Counted from the stretch's first letter, positions 44,770-59,300 are shown. The stretch: DNA of 64,000 nt from Cristatella mucedo (GCA_009760855.2 WPIO01000019.1:4753501-4817500); one strand, 5' to 3'. Made by a program: numbers and translations. Notes: generated by a model not told the origin, from the sequence alone.

Positions 44770-46820
44770 TTTACCTCTGTTGTCCAGCTGTTATGGTTAT
44801 CCTTGAAAAAGCTAACGTTTAAAAAGTGATAGGTATGTCATCAATGTAATTTGGGCCGGCCCAGTTGTGGTTTAAAGAATGGCTTACAGAAAACAGGCTC
44901 AACGGTGCAACGTGCAAGCTAAGGTGAATTCGAAGCAATCGGAGTCCAGGGAAATTGGTCAATACTTCAAAATTGTTTACTCCGTATTGTAAGGCCAGCC
45001 TTCTTTAAAATAGAAAAGGGCAAAGCCTTCTGGGCTGCAATGACTGCCGCACCTCATAGAGTTTGGTATTCAGCGTGAGAGGAATCTTCAGAACACAGTT
45101 CCACAAGTAATTCTGCTATTACCAGCAACACTAGCTACCAGTTTGAGATGATCCAGCGAATGGTCGTCCCATATACGTTCGTATTGGGCAAGTTGGAAGA
45201 TATGAGCTCAAAGGTCATGCCTGCCCCTGATCACTCTCGATAGTTCCGCTACATTTTTATCGCTACTTTTTGTTAGCGAATGAGTGAGATCGATATGTAG
45301 CACACTCAGGTTACGCTGCAGCTGGACGAGAGGGGATCATCACTCGCCACAGAATAACTGATAAGTATTTCGCAGATAAAAACCCAGCGGCAGCATGATG
45401 CTTACGGTGCAACTGCAATTATTTGATGCTACCAACGACCTAAGTGAAATTTGCTACAATATTAATTTGCCAGTGCATCTATTTGCCACAATGGACGGTT
45501 GTCAGAATCCGGAAGTGAGAATAACTCCGGTTGTGGGGGCATTTCGAATTCCTTGTAGATTTGATGATTCTAGAGTGAATTGAATAGAGTTATAAAAAGC
45601 ATGACCTTGCAAGTACGCGATTCTCGTCAATTGGCGAACCAAAACCCGGCATCCAGTAGCAGTCCCACGACGAATGCAAATATCTCAAGAATCATGTCGC
45701 ACGTCATTGTGAGGGTTAATAGGCCCTGCGGCAAACGGGCGTTGTGGCAACTCTTCGCTTCACCAGCCAGTGTCATTCACTACGTGGAGCCGCCTCAGCG
45801 GATACCCGGCAGCCCAGCTCGTCCCTCTTGCACTATTTGGTCGGAAGGGTTTAAAGTTTAATTTTGATATCGCTAATCACTCGTTTGGGAATATTCCGTA
45901 GTATTCTTGGAAATAAATGACTAATTCGAGAAATAACCGTTGCTGACGCGGTCCAAAGGAAAGGCTCCACTTGGCGATGGCTTAGCAGACGAATTTTCGC
46001 AGTTCCATTTACTCTACTTTATTAGTTGGCAAAAGGGCCGTCTAAACTCGAAAGAACAGTCTCTCGACCTTTATTAATGCAAGTTACCTCTTCTGAATCA
46101 GTAACGAAGTGACCCGAATTAAGCGCAGCTCCGGTTTGGAAAGAAGCCAGCACAAGCCTTGGGTAATTCAAGATATCTAGCAGCTCGTCGCTAACAGGAG
46201 CCGGAAACAACTGAAGAGCGAGGGTGTAGAAACCAGCTAACTCTGAAGTCCGACCCGTGCATTTCTGAATATGGCTGATAACCGCTCTTAAATCGCCGTA
46301 AGTGAACGCTACGTGTCTCGGCTAAACGTCGTCTCGAGCGCTATTTCCGCGATGCCGGTCATGGCCTCCTTGACCTCTTGTCCAGCGATTGGGCTAAAGC
46401 ATCTTGTGCTAACGCCTGCGGGCCAGTCAGTGCCCATTCTGAAATGATAGTTTTGATTCTGAGACTTTTGTATGAACAGTGTGAGCTTTACTGAGGTACC
46501 CAGCTCTCGCTAATTATACAGCTTTTGGAACGCTATTTTGCTCTATAGGACAAACTCAAAGCGATGCAGGAAGCACAATGAAATCGCATGATAGTATTTG
46601 AAAGTTGGTAACCAGCTGAACAGAAGGTTGATTGTCTACGTTGTTGACTGGCGATGTTATACTAATTTCAACGGTTGGCCAGAGTAGCTCGAAGGGGGAA
46701 ATGGCTTGGCCGCGTCGAAGTGTAGGCCCAGAGAAGTGGGCTAGATCTTAAGTAGTCACGAGACTTTCGGAACCCCGTGCGAACAAGCACTGGTCACTTT
46801 ACCCAAAACCCAATGTAGCT
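44770..46820. other. Unassigned spacer
   Basis: No recognised gene. Frames 45395-45583 and 45580-45861 (plus) are adjacent but match nothing I know. Confidence 0.3.
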
Positions 46821-46822
46821 AG

Positions 46823-46894
46823 TTGGTGCTACAATGGAATTGCTATTAGTTATCTTACTTGGTGCTACAATGGAATTGCTATTAGTTATCTTAC
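46823..46894. repeat. 36-bp tandem duplication
   Basis: Two identical head-to-tail copies of a 36-bp unit beginning TTGGTGCTACAATGG. Confidence 0.9.
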
Positions 46895-47560
46895 GCTTGC
46901 AAGCATGGGTGTTAAATGCATACGATCAGACTAGACTTGATCGTCCTCTAGCAAGTTAAGTTTGTGCAGCCCATTGTGCGACCTGCCGTCGGAAACTGCC
47001 GTTGTCGTTTACATAGCCACGCCTGCTACTGACTGGGAAGCAGGCATTACCTACACGGGCTTAAGTGAGAGCTGAAAAGATGTCCCCTTTGAAAAGATCC
47101 TGCTGACATAGGTCCTGCTGAGTGCATTTGGCTATTTGGTGGTGTGCCTATTTGTGTGGAGGTGGTTTATCGAGTCTATTTACAATGAAACCTAGCTTTG
47201 TATTTGTGAGCTGTTCAATCTGACAGACAGACACTGAGTACCCTAGCACAGCTCAGCTGACCTAAATGCCTTAATGGCAAATAGATTGATTCGTTGATTC
47301 AAAAGGCGTCACCCGAGTATTGCTGGTTGGCTTAAACAATGCTGGGCATTAGTTCTTGTTGAAGTTGAACTATACAATGCAGTCTTCATGATCTAGGATT
47401 GTAATCCCAATAGATATTAGCCAGAGATTACCATGTTCCTTCACTAACCACAAGAGCCTGGAACAGAGTAGTACTAGTCCGTCAGTTATATCACTTGTTA
47501 GGTGGCTGATCTATGGTTTCGTACTTTTCCTTGTTACTATGCAGTTCTGTGAATTGTAGG

Positions 47561-48025
47561 ATGAGATTATTAAACCTGCTGATTGTTGCCGGAGGAATAG
47601 CCCTTTGCCTTGGTATGCAACCAAATTGGAAAGATTACGTTAGCAACGAGCCTTTTCCGAAATGGCCACCCGAAAGTGCTTTGCCTATTGGAAAACGAGT
47701 GCTGCACATTGGCTATGTGACCAGTGCTGGATCGGCTCTGACTCATTCAGGCAGCAGCATAGTTTCATTCGGCAACCAGTTAGGATACCTCATCAGCGGG
47801 GCAATATCGCTGGCCGTCAGTGAGATCAACAATCGAAGCGATCTGCTTCCTGATCACGCTCTTCAGTTTTCCTTTGCTGATGCATCTGGTTTTGAAGAAC
47901 TCAGCATACAGTACACAAGCCGTCTCCTTGAGGAAGAAAATGTTTCTGCAATAATTGGGCCACAGGACACTTGCCTTACTGAGGCTAGCATGGCTCACTC
48001 ATATAACAAGTTGATGATATCATAT
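47561..48025 (+). CDS. Receptor exon with signal peptide and ANF domain start
   Basis: A strong acceptor (TTTTCCTTGTTACTATGCAG, ending 47544) precedes the exon. I chose the ATG at 47561 because it begins a textbook signal peptide. An in-frame ATG at 47513 would lie in the intron if this acceptor is used. The exon ends ATATCATAT|GTGAGT, phase 0, after 155 codons. Confidence 0.85.
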
Positions 48026-51000
48026 GTGAGTAGTGCAGTGAAATCAACTTGAAGTTCTATCTGACTTTTGTGTTACAGTGGCTTTGCCATGCACGTGCTA
48101 CTGTGCTCTTTTCTTTCTGCTGCTAATCAGCCCTCAAGAGGTTTGCAATACCAGAAGCTTGAGTACAAACGTGCAGTCTTTTATGTGTTGTGCATGATGT
48201 CGGACTTAAACTGGTTTGCTATTTTCTAATGCAGAGCTTCAGTGCCATTTGCTTGATCCGCTCGAACTACATCAGTTGTATGTATACTTATTTGGGATTT
48301 TTGCACTGTGCCGGTGGGGAGCTGGAAGTTTCTCCTAACGCTCTCTTGATCGAAAGGGTTGATTTGTATCAGCACTGCCACAAGGATTAGGTAAACTTAA
48401 TGTGTTCACGATCAATTTCTATGCAACAGCAAAACTTGACTAGTTTTGCTATAATTGTAAGGTAGGTACAAATGTGCTTTTGTGAATATTCTCAAAAGAC
48501 TTATGTGACAATGCAAAGGCTCATGCACGGCAACTACCTCATTTAATGTTGCTGTGTTTTTAGGAGTCGCCAAGAGGCCATCTGGCTTGATTGAGTAGGA
48601 CCTTCCAACTTCAGAATTTGTATCGGCCGCACGATCTGTCAAGATGAAATAGCCCACATGCAGTGTCAGTTTCGAATCGATGAAGGACACGTTAACAGGG
48701 AGCGATTGCATGCTCCAAGTTAGAAACTAGCCCGTTCTGCTACTAAACGCCTTTCACTTATTCCAGTAAAGGCTATTGAGACAGAATGCTAGGTAAACCC
48801 AGAAGGGAAATTGAGAATGCAGCTTGCTGAAATCAGGTGTGAGAGAGTACACATGGCATTTCCTCTCACGACTTTCCGACGAAGTCATTTCTCATGCGTT
48901 TTGACCGTTAATTGCTTGCTGGTCTACACTAAGCTTCCAAAAGGTAATACTTAACTTACCTGAATATTCTTGTGAATGCCTTTACACATTAATGTCTGTG
49001 TATATGCCTGACAGTGGCTGTCCTAGCAAGGCTTCCTCCTTGGGTTCATCTTGGTTTCGCAGCTTACATGTGGGTGAGAGCATGCTTGCATTTGCAAACA
49101 TGCACATGTGCACGCAAACATTTATACGTGCACACACAAACGCTTGTTGATATTACAGTCGTGCAGAGAAATCCAGCATTTCTGCTCTTGATGTCTCCAA
49201 TAAAGCTGATGTTCACACGTTGTTTGGTCAGCAGTCTGTAGAACATTTACCTGCCAGCCCTTGTGTTTGCAGTATTGCGCCCAGCATGAAGTGTCAAGCA
49301 AGCCGAAGTACTCGACCTTTGTCCGGACGCGCAGCTCAGACAGCAGTGCGGCATATTCTGTGGTGGCACTTCTCAAGGCCTACGGCTGGAGCAAGGTGGC
49401 AGTTGTGCATAGCCGCAGTGAAATCGACCCCACCACTCAGCAGTACAGCAATGTTTACAAAGCAACGATGAAGGTAAGATTTGTCAGCGTGCGACTTGAA
49501 AGCTGTCCTTACGGTCAGTCTCATCTACTGCAGGTGCAGAGTATAGCACACCGGTGATATTTAAGCTCGCTCTGCTCCACATCTTATACGAGACCTAAAT
49601 TTGTAACATGTAGAAAGGTTTCAAATGGGCAGTGTCTGTGCATATAGGGCTGATGCCAAATTGCATCGACCCTATGTAGTGTACCCTCTGTCCCTACAAA
49701 GTTTGTGGAGATGCCCAAGACAGTAGCCACTCTGTGGACTATAGAGGATTGAGCTTCACCATAACCATTACGTGCTTTGCATATTGATACCTCACAACCA
49801 TGCACTCACGGTTGTATTATGAGCCGTGGATAATAGACAAGTTCCCAAGTAGATATCGAGGGATCTCTACTAATTAAAGAGAAAAAGTAGGTCCATCATA
49901 CAGCAAGATGGTCCACTTTCCTTCACGCGACAAGATGGCACAGCGTTGTCTTTCGTGACAGAACTACAATAAATCAGCAAAGTGAGTCCACAGGCAGTGA
50001 GCCGCTCGTATCGGGGTGATTGGTAATTCTGGGTATTTTTAAGGTAGCCATATTTTTCTGTCAAATCCCTTGAAGACCGTGCCTTTTCTTCAAATGCTTC
50101 CAAAGCCTGGAGCTATGTTCCAAATGATGTCACGACGTTTCTTAATCAGAAAATATTTTTAAAATGAGCTGAAAATCTCTTCTGTTTCTTCAAGCATTAG
50201 CTGGGTCTATATGAATTGAACAGGTTCTTTTCACGGTTTATACTCCCCCTCTTGCTGATGTGATTGCCACGCACAATCTAGGCTTTCACTTCTATGCGGA
50301 TGATACTCAGATGTGCCTTTGCTTTGATCCCTCCCAGCCTTCGAGCACCTCAAATTTGCCCAACTCCCTTGCTGCATGTATTGATGACATTCGCACATGG
50401 ACGGCAGCAAATTTTCTTATACTAAACGATGATAAAACTAACTTACTAGTTATGGGAAAACCCAGTGTGATCCAGAGATTGGAAAGGCTGACTCTCAAAA
50501 TTGGCTCTGCCAGCATATCTCCAGTTGAATCAGCTCGAAATCTAGGTGTCATATTCCAAAGCAACCTCTCGTTAGACGACCATATCAGCTCCACAGTCAA
50601 ATCCGCCTATTTTCAGCTTCATAACATTGCTAAAATTCGGGCTTGTTTAGATAAAGATACCACGTCCAAGTTGGTCCATGCATTCGTGACATCCCGTCTC
50701 GACTTCTGCAACTCACTGCTTACTGACCTACCAACATGTGCGATCAGGCGATTGCAGCTGGTGCAAAACTCTGCAGCTAGGCTTGTCTGTCGTGAGCGTC
50801 GCAGTTGCCATGTCACACCACTTCTCGCCGACCTGCACTGGCTACCAGTCAAGCAACGGATTGACTTCAAGGTTTTGTCGCTCACTTTTAGGTCCCTTCA
50901 TTCTATGGCTCCAGCCTATCTGTCAGATCTACTACCCCATCAGGCCAAGCATCGTACCACCCGCTTTTCGGAATCCAACAGTCTAGAAATACCTCATACA

Positions 51001-53254
51001 AACCTTAAATTCTTTGGAGACCGTGCATTTAGTTCGTATGCTCCCAAAGCCTGGAACTCCCTCCCGACCTGCGTCAGAATATCCCCTGACTTGACCACAT
51101 TTAAAAATAACTTAAAAACACCTATTTAGGACAGCATTTAGTGGGTCCCTGTGATTCATCCTTCATGTGCTTGTGTGTGATGACACTGTGCATGCTGCCA
51201 CTAACCACATTTGCAGGCTGACCCTATGCATGTCACCCTAACCATATTATTCATTTTGTTTATTATTCAAGCTTGAATTTACTTACCATTCAATTGCATT
51301 TCCCTTTGCAGCAAATGTAAAGCTCCTAGAAAGAGATTAAGTTCTCTGAGGGCGCTTTATCAAGTGCATTATTATTATTATAACTCGCCCAACCAAGGTC
51401 TGTTTTGAGGTCGTAGGGTTGAGCCCCAAAGCATATGTGAAGTACTTGAATAGTGATTAAGTTTCCCCTTAGGGCGTTATGCAAATGAATTAATTTTTTT
51501 TAAATTTTAATTTGCATGCATATTTTTACTACCGAACTTAATGTTACAATAGCAATAATAATAATCTTTAGTGCTTAAGTAAGTGTGTCTGCCTGCTTTC
51601 AGCTGTGTAACATTGTAAAATTTCGGACTTGCTTCGATAAGGATACTGCAATTAAAATGGTCAATTCGTTTTAATTGTGGCATTACATCTAAATTTATGT
51701 GACTAGCTATTTTCAGGTTCTTGATGCCAATGCAATGAGATGCTTACCATTTTTGTTCAACTCTGCAGCAAGGCTTGTCTGTCGTGAACGTCTCGGCAGC
51801 ACGTTACATCACTTCTCATCGATCTGCACTGGCTTTCCATCTAGCAGCTTGTTGGCTTCACTGCTCTTTCATTTTTGGGTTCCTTCATTTTCTTGCTCTG
51901 GCCTACCAGTCTGAAATACTTCCTTATCAGGCTTTCTATAGTACCACCTGCCCATTTGTCTCTGATCATATGGCTGTTTCCATTACAAACCTCAAATCCT
52001 TTAGACACTATGCCTTCAGTTATAATAATAATAATAATAATAATATTGCACTTGATAAAGCGCCCTCAGAGAACTTAATCTCTTTCTAGGCGCTTTACAT
52101 TTGCTGCAAAGTGATACGCAATAGAATAGTAAGTAAAATCATGCTTGAAAAACAAACAAAATGAATAACATGGTTAGGGGTTACATGCACTGGGTCAGCA
52201 TGCAAATGTGGTTAGTGGCAGCATGAACAGTGTCAGCACGCATAAGCACATCGAGGACGAATCACAAGGGCCCACTAAATGCTGTCCTAAATAGGTATGT
52301 TTTTAAGTTTCTTTTAAATGTGGTCAGGTCAGGGGATGTTCTGATGCAGGTCGGGAGGGAGTTCCAGGCTGTGGGAGCATACGAACTAAATGCACGGTCT
52401 CCAAAGGATTTAAGGTTTGTACGAGGTATTTCTAGACTGTTGGATTCCGAAAAGCGAGTGGTACGATGCTTTGCCTGATGGGGTAGTATCTCTGAAAGAT
52501 AGGCTGGAGCCATAGAATGAAGAGACCTAAAAGTGAGCGACAAAACCTTGAAGTCAATCCGTTGCTTGACTGGTAACCAGTGCAGGTCGGCGAGAAGTGG
52601 AGTAATGTGGCAACTGCGACGCTCACGGCAGACAAGCCTAGCTGCAGAGTTTTGCACCAGCTGCAATCGCCTGATCGCACATGCTGGTAGGCCAGTAAGC
52701 AGTGAGTTGCAGAAGTCGAGACGAGATGTCACGAATGCATGGACCAACTTGGACGTGGTATCCTTATCTAAACAAGCCCTAATTTTAGCAATGTTATGAA
52801 GCTGAAAATAGGCTGATTTGACTGTGGAGCTGATGTGGTCGTCTAACGAGAGGTCGCTTCCAATGCTCCTAAAGCCTGAAGCTCACTCGCGATTGACATG
52901 GTGACATCCCCCCCCCCCCCGCTTGACGACATTTAAAAAAGCTTTAAAATCTACCTTTTTCTCAACGTTCTTGTTCTGTCCGTTTGTATTGTCGACTGTG
53001 TGCTAACATGAGCGGAAACTGTGCATGTCATCCCTAACCAATCGACAAGCTCCTAATTGCTCCAATTATTCCTAACCAATTGCTGCCTTTTCAGCATATA
53101 CACCTTACATCTACCGGCGAAACCTAGCTCTGCCTAAGTTTCTAGCTATGTTCACAATTTCTTTTCAGGGCTTACAGTACTAGGAATGTATAACAATATA
53201 AATTATTATAAGGCACCTATGTAGCACCCTCAGACAAACTAAATCTCTGTCCAT

Positions 53255-53329
<75 letters not shown>

Positions 53330-56300
53330 GTATATATGTATTCATACAGTATATAGGGTGCTATATGGCTCTTAGGGTGCTACATAGATGATTTATTATA
53401 ATTAATATCATCATTAGTACACATTCCAAGTACTCTAAGTGCTGAAGATAATTGTGGACAAAGGGAACAACTTATGCTAGGTTAGGTTTTGCTGGTAGAT
53501 GTAAGGTGCTGCAACGATTAGTTCTCGTGCATCGTTCCTTCCATCAAGCAGCATCCCTTCAGTAAGGGACAATTCTGGAAATGCGACCAGAATGCCTTGG
53601 ATTGGACATGCTGTCTTATGCAGCTCATCGGGGACAAGCATGAATGATGGTAAACTTCTAGTTTAAAGTATCTGGGCGATATCATCCTCGTACAGTTGAT
53701 AATCCAAAAACCTGCTTTAGAGCAAAGTGAGACCGTTGCCACTGTAGAGGCCAGCTATTTCCAGCCTAGCATGCACATCAGGTTTATACAAAAAGCAGCT
53801 GACTATACAAGGTGCAAGGGCCAAGCTACTGATTGCTGTCTCATTTCGGATAGGCTTCTGCCTGCCAAACATTTGGACCATGCCATTTAGATAGGTTGCA
53901 GATGGAAGTAGCCTTAAACCAGGACTTAGCGGCATCGTAACAGTCTGTTGTGGCGGTCTTCTTTGGGTGGTTTAGCACTGTGATGAAATCCACCAATAGT
54001 AGGCAACATGTTACATTTCAGCATGCTAATATAATCTTTGACAAAAACAGAGCCTTGTGTGGTCTTGAGATTAAACCTGCAGTGCTTAAGAAATGCTAAA
54101 ACAGCCGTCCTCTATGGTAGCATCTGATGCAAGTCGCTATCTTTCCAAATGCATTTTTTTTCAAGCGCTCCGGTGATGCAAAACTGAGCACAAGGTCCGT
54201 ACTTAAAGAGTTACTTGTTATTGAAGTTGGTCTCTTTAGTTGTCAGGGCCAGCAACTAAAAGTCTGAAATGGCAGTGCACATGCTGGAATACGGTCAATA
54301 GGCCTCGAGAAATTATTTAGTGGACAGCACCTTAATCCTTGTGCGTCTTTGGAAGATTTTGCATATCACTTGCTTTGATATGGATCAGGACGTCACTGGC
54401 GAAGATCAGTTCCAACCAAAGTGCTAGGGACTTGGTCACTTGCCACTTATTTCAAGAGTGGCATATCGAGAAGCATTATGAGGGACTAACCAAGCAGACA
54501 AAGGGAAGCAAAGCAGGAGGAAAGAAGTATATGTGATCATCCATTTCGTATAGTAATCGGCAGTAGCAGAGTGTCTTAGTGGTTTATCTGCAAAGCTAAA
54601 GAAACTGTTATAATGGCTGCTTTTATTTAGAGGCTGTCCTATCCCCGAAGAGGACTCATTTGCTTTAAGCAAGCCCGTCAAAACTTTTGAGATGATGCTG
54701 CACTGGTGCAAATCAACGTCCAACACCAAGAGCGAGATCTAAAGCTCGCTATAGATGTCTCGTGGCCACTGAAAGAAAAAACAGGATCATACCATCCCCC
54801 CACTATCGACCGGTGCAGATGAGGCTCTTATAGGGGAGTGTCTGCACATTGAAGCTGCACAGTTTTTCTGGATGCACAACGCGCCCTTTGCAAATGTTTT
54901 GATATAAGCCTACTGAAACTCAAGCTAGAAGCTCAAGCTAGCTTGAAGAACTGGCTCTCGGCGGTACAGAATAACTCAATTGCTCACGATGCATCCGGCT
55001 GGTCTAAAAGTGGCACCGGCAGCTCACAGATGGAACAGCTGAAAAAGCAGGCATTAACTCGGTGCTTGCCCAAGGGAAGGCTTCGAATTCAAGCACCGTT
55101 TGTGCCTCTATCACTGACATTGAGGCAAGCTTTGACCTGGCCGGCCCAGCCTTGGCACTGTGACTCGACTAAAATAGGGCGAAGTAGCCTCTTTTCCTCC
55201 CCCCCCCCCCCCCTGCCTGCACCCAGATCGCAAACCCTAGCACCCCCATTGAACAGCGATCGCATGTGCTGGATGCCTCGCGAAGCATGCTGCACAAACA
55301 AAGCCGTAAGAACCTGGTGGTTACCTGTTTTAGTATCGACAGGATCACAGCAGCAGAGGTACCATTCGTTCACAGCCAGTGCCTTAGTAGTTACCTGCCA
55401 AAGCAGGTTGTAGTGGTGTACTCCAAGAGTCTGCAAGCGTTTTGTCAGCCAACTTGGCAGATGCTAATAGCCAAACTTTTATTCAAGACGGTTTGGAGCT
55501 TTTATACAATGCACTGTTAGTATAGTTATGAAACAACTACTGATCCCTGCTTACCAACCAGCATACAGTTTATCAGGCACCAGCCATCGTCTATGCTCTG
55601 GCTGAGTGTAAAGCTCTAGTCCTGAGAAGTCACGACTTTGGACCAGTTCACTTGTTTAGAATCCAGGAAAGCATTGTGCACCTGTCTGTTTGACTTCACG
55701 GTGACAGTAGTCGCATGTTCTAGCAAGATGACAGAGTGCAATTTCTGCAGATAGCAGAGTGCCCAGAGTGCTGCAGCGGCTGTGAAGTTTTGATTAATAC
55801 CACCTTCGTAAATGTAGAATGATAGCAGAACACTTGTTTGACATACAATACTCATGCAAATTCGCTTCCGATGCTCTTCGTGCAGAGAAAAGAATATGCA
55901 TCAAGCTGCAGAGAATGTGGCCTAGCAAGAAAATGCACGGACTGTAGTAACGCTAGCACACTGGGCTCGAGCCAGTTAATGATCGCCCTCGAATAATCCT
56001 AAATAGTTAAATGAACGTAAGAAATGGACCTATATACAAATAAAAGAGATACAAGGACTCGGGTGTATACAACTGGCAGCCATTACTAAGAAGTCTCTGC
56101 CAACAATCGGCGAACCAGGTTCATAAAAGTGTTAACATACAATTGATAGTAACTGATATACAAACAATTGGTAGCAACTGACTTAATCATAGCCGATATG
56201 GTCTGATGGCAAGCGTTCTGGTGAGTGGCTGTCTTTATCAATCGCTGGACGTGCCAGATTCATCAAGGAGCGCTTTAGTTTTCTACCACTTTGGCTTGGC

Positions 56301-59300
56301 CATTTTTCATACAACGTTGAGGCATAGCACCTCCGTGTATATTTATAGGCGCTGGCTGAGTTTAATATATCGGTGACTGCCGACAAGAGCTTTGAAAACA
56401 CATTTTATGGTTTTCCTGACTCAAGCAATGTCTTCGAACGTCATGATAACGAGTTTGGACGTGATAATACTCTTCTGGGAGAATTCGATCGGATCGTCGG
56501 AGACACGTACCTGCTGACGAGAAGTAAGTGTTTTCAATGTCTCGTTAGTTGCATAGCCTAGCGTGTCATTTAACATCTGGGATAAGCCGAAAGGGCAGGA
56601 GGCTCAGAACGTCTGCATTAGTGCTACAAAACAGGCTAGCTATTATTTTTTAAATATATATATCAGTTCCATTCGTGCTGAAACGGCAGACGGGTATACA
56701 ACCAGAGCACAGATTCAATAAATATGCAATCAAGAATGGCTTTGCATTCCAAAAAATTCGGATACACCGATTGGATTATTGGCAATCATTTCCAGCTGCA
56801 ATAAATCTGTGCGACTTCTTTTCGTGCTAGGTCTCTTGCTCCTTAAACTGTGCAAGCTAGCGATCTTAGCTCAGCATGCGAACCATATATCTCAGTCATG
56901 TTCAAGATTCCAATTGTTTCGGAAAGATTAGCATCGTAACGAATCATTCGAATCCATCGTTATGCAGTCGCCGTCAGCCCTTTGGGTTGGGCATTATCCC
57001 TGCCTATGCTGGCCACTCACTGATAGTGACGTCTTGATTAAGCCATAACAATTGCGGTAACAAAGCCTATACAAATTTCTGAGTGAATGCGCTATTTATG
57101 CACTGGTTCGAAATACGAAACAGTAGCTTTTCTCCTGCAGGATGTTCTGGCACATCTAGCAAATGAATTATGCATCCTTAACCACCTGTCCTTTGCTGCT
57201 ACTTTCATGCTAGTCCCTTCTTTGACAGGCCTTTTGTCTTGTTTATCGCAACCAGCCTAGGCTTTGAGTGAGCTACAGAACCTCTCCAGCGAAACACCTG
57301 CTTGATCTTTGTGGCTTTGAATTACAGACACAGATACATGCATGGTGCGATACTGTGAGTGACCGATTGATTGCTCTGCTTTTAACTCCTTCCCCACCAC
57401 CCGTGGCTTACCGGTCTCTGGCTCCCCGAAGGTGTTTACAGCTCCGCCGACCTCAAGTTAGTTGCTGGTCCAATAGCTTGTAGTGCACGTCTACCCAGCA
57501 ATTGTTTTTTACTGAATCTGTGCTCACAAGGATAATTAAGGCTCTTTCTCACTTAGCAGTTCGTGACAGCGCAATTAGTGTATAGGTTAACCCAGTCTTG
57601 GTGTGGACGTAGCAGGATAGAGCTCGGCGTCGTTTTTGATTGTCAGCATGCAGTTGAGGTCTGCTGCCTAGCACTAGTACAAACAGTCGTAACGCGATTA
57701 ATTAGTGCAGCTGGCTGCACGGCTAACTTGCTTCAATTGCAGCACAGCCCCATTGTTTGTGCTGCAGCTGCGCCGACCTTCAGAAGAAGGTCGGCTGGTC
57801 GTGAGCACTTTTTATCCAGTTGCAGCTGTCTCTCGCGTCTTATCTTGCGGCTGCTGTCTTAGCACTGAGCCCTCGGCTGGCCGTCCCCTGCTCCATGGCC
57901 TCTGCTTCCTGCGGCATGCTGTGCCACGTTGAACCCACACTACTTTGCAGCTGAACGAGGCCCAACAGGGGGGGGGGGGAGAGGGGGATGCTGCGATAGC
58001 ACCGACGTGGCACATCGTTCACAATTACAGCATAGGCTACCACACTGGTGACCCCTCCTGCCTGCTGCCATGGCACTGTACGTCATGCGGTGGCTGCTGC
58101 TGAGTGCCCGCTTATCTGATTATCTGACAAACCAGCCCGAAGCTCGGCTGGCAGCGTTGCTCAGCAGCTGGTTGCAGCCAGGTGGCAACTTTTCGTGCGC
58201 CTGCACACGTGAAAGCAAGGAGCCTGTCGACGATGGCGAGTGGCTACTTCATTGACCTCGCTCGACTGGCCAAAGTTGCAGGCTCAAATTCCAAGACTGG
58301 CGAGACCGTTTTCTTCTACCTTGCAGGACCATGGTAGTTTACATCTGGCCATCGGTTCGGCAGCATTTGCAGTTTGACCTTTTTTGTGCGACCTGGTGGC
58401 AGGCTGGATAACCAAGCATGTCCCTTGGAGCAGTGCCGACCCACAGTGCAGGCTACGTATGGTCCCCGGAGCTGGCTCTGTGTGTTGCGATAACTATGTC
58501 ACACCATCTTGGGCAGATGAGTGTGGTAGAGATAACGACCAAGCTACGAGGCGCATGCAGCTTCATGGACAGAGGCGAGCAGCCAAATGCTCGCAAGCGA
58601 GAAAGAGTGGCAGACTGCCGATTCTTCCGAGCTTGTCTGGTTTGTGACTCGTGATGGAGCTACAAGTCAGTCAGTGTGAGCTGTCATTGGTGTGCTTGCG
58701 AGTGGCAAAATTGTCTGTGTTATAGCTAACCAATGAGCACGATTCCTTTCCAGTAAATGGAAAGTGCCTAGAAAAAAATTTTATTCTCTAAAGGGGCAAC
58801 AAAGAACATTATGATACAAAAACTGTTATAACCCCGTACTTCTTCTATCCAGTATGCTCACCTGTCTCAGCACCTGGAGTGATACATTTCTAGCATTGGT
58901 TCAAAGCCAAACCTACCTGCTTGCTAGAATCTTGATCAGGCTCCTGAGCAGCCCCACCACATCCGAGAACAAGTCGGCAACTACAGCCCTCCGAAAATAA
59001 CCTAAATGCCATCACTGACCTGAATAGTGTACAGGTACAGTGGTTCTTCTGTTGCAATCCCATACATAATGCTAATTTACAGGAGCAAATATTTAGGTTT
59101 AAATGGCCAAACTCAATGTGCAGCGGCTGCGTAGTCATATCATAAATCCTAGCTGATTAAACAACCTCTTTTTGTATAGCAACAGAAGAGCCTTTATGGC
59201 TATCACCACCGCTTGCAGTGGCGATAAAGAATTGCCGACCGCAGGAATTGAACCCACGACCTCGGTCCCGAGGTCGTGACCGAGGTCGTGAAAGCAAGCG

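Noticed and set aside
47513..47560. Upstream in-frame start (MVSYFSLLLCSSVNC...)
   Set aside because: This stretch looks like the pyrimidine tract and acceptor (ending 47544) of the exon. The ATG at 47561 gives a normal signal peptide.
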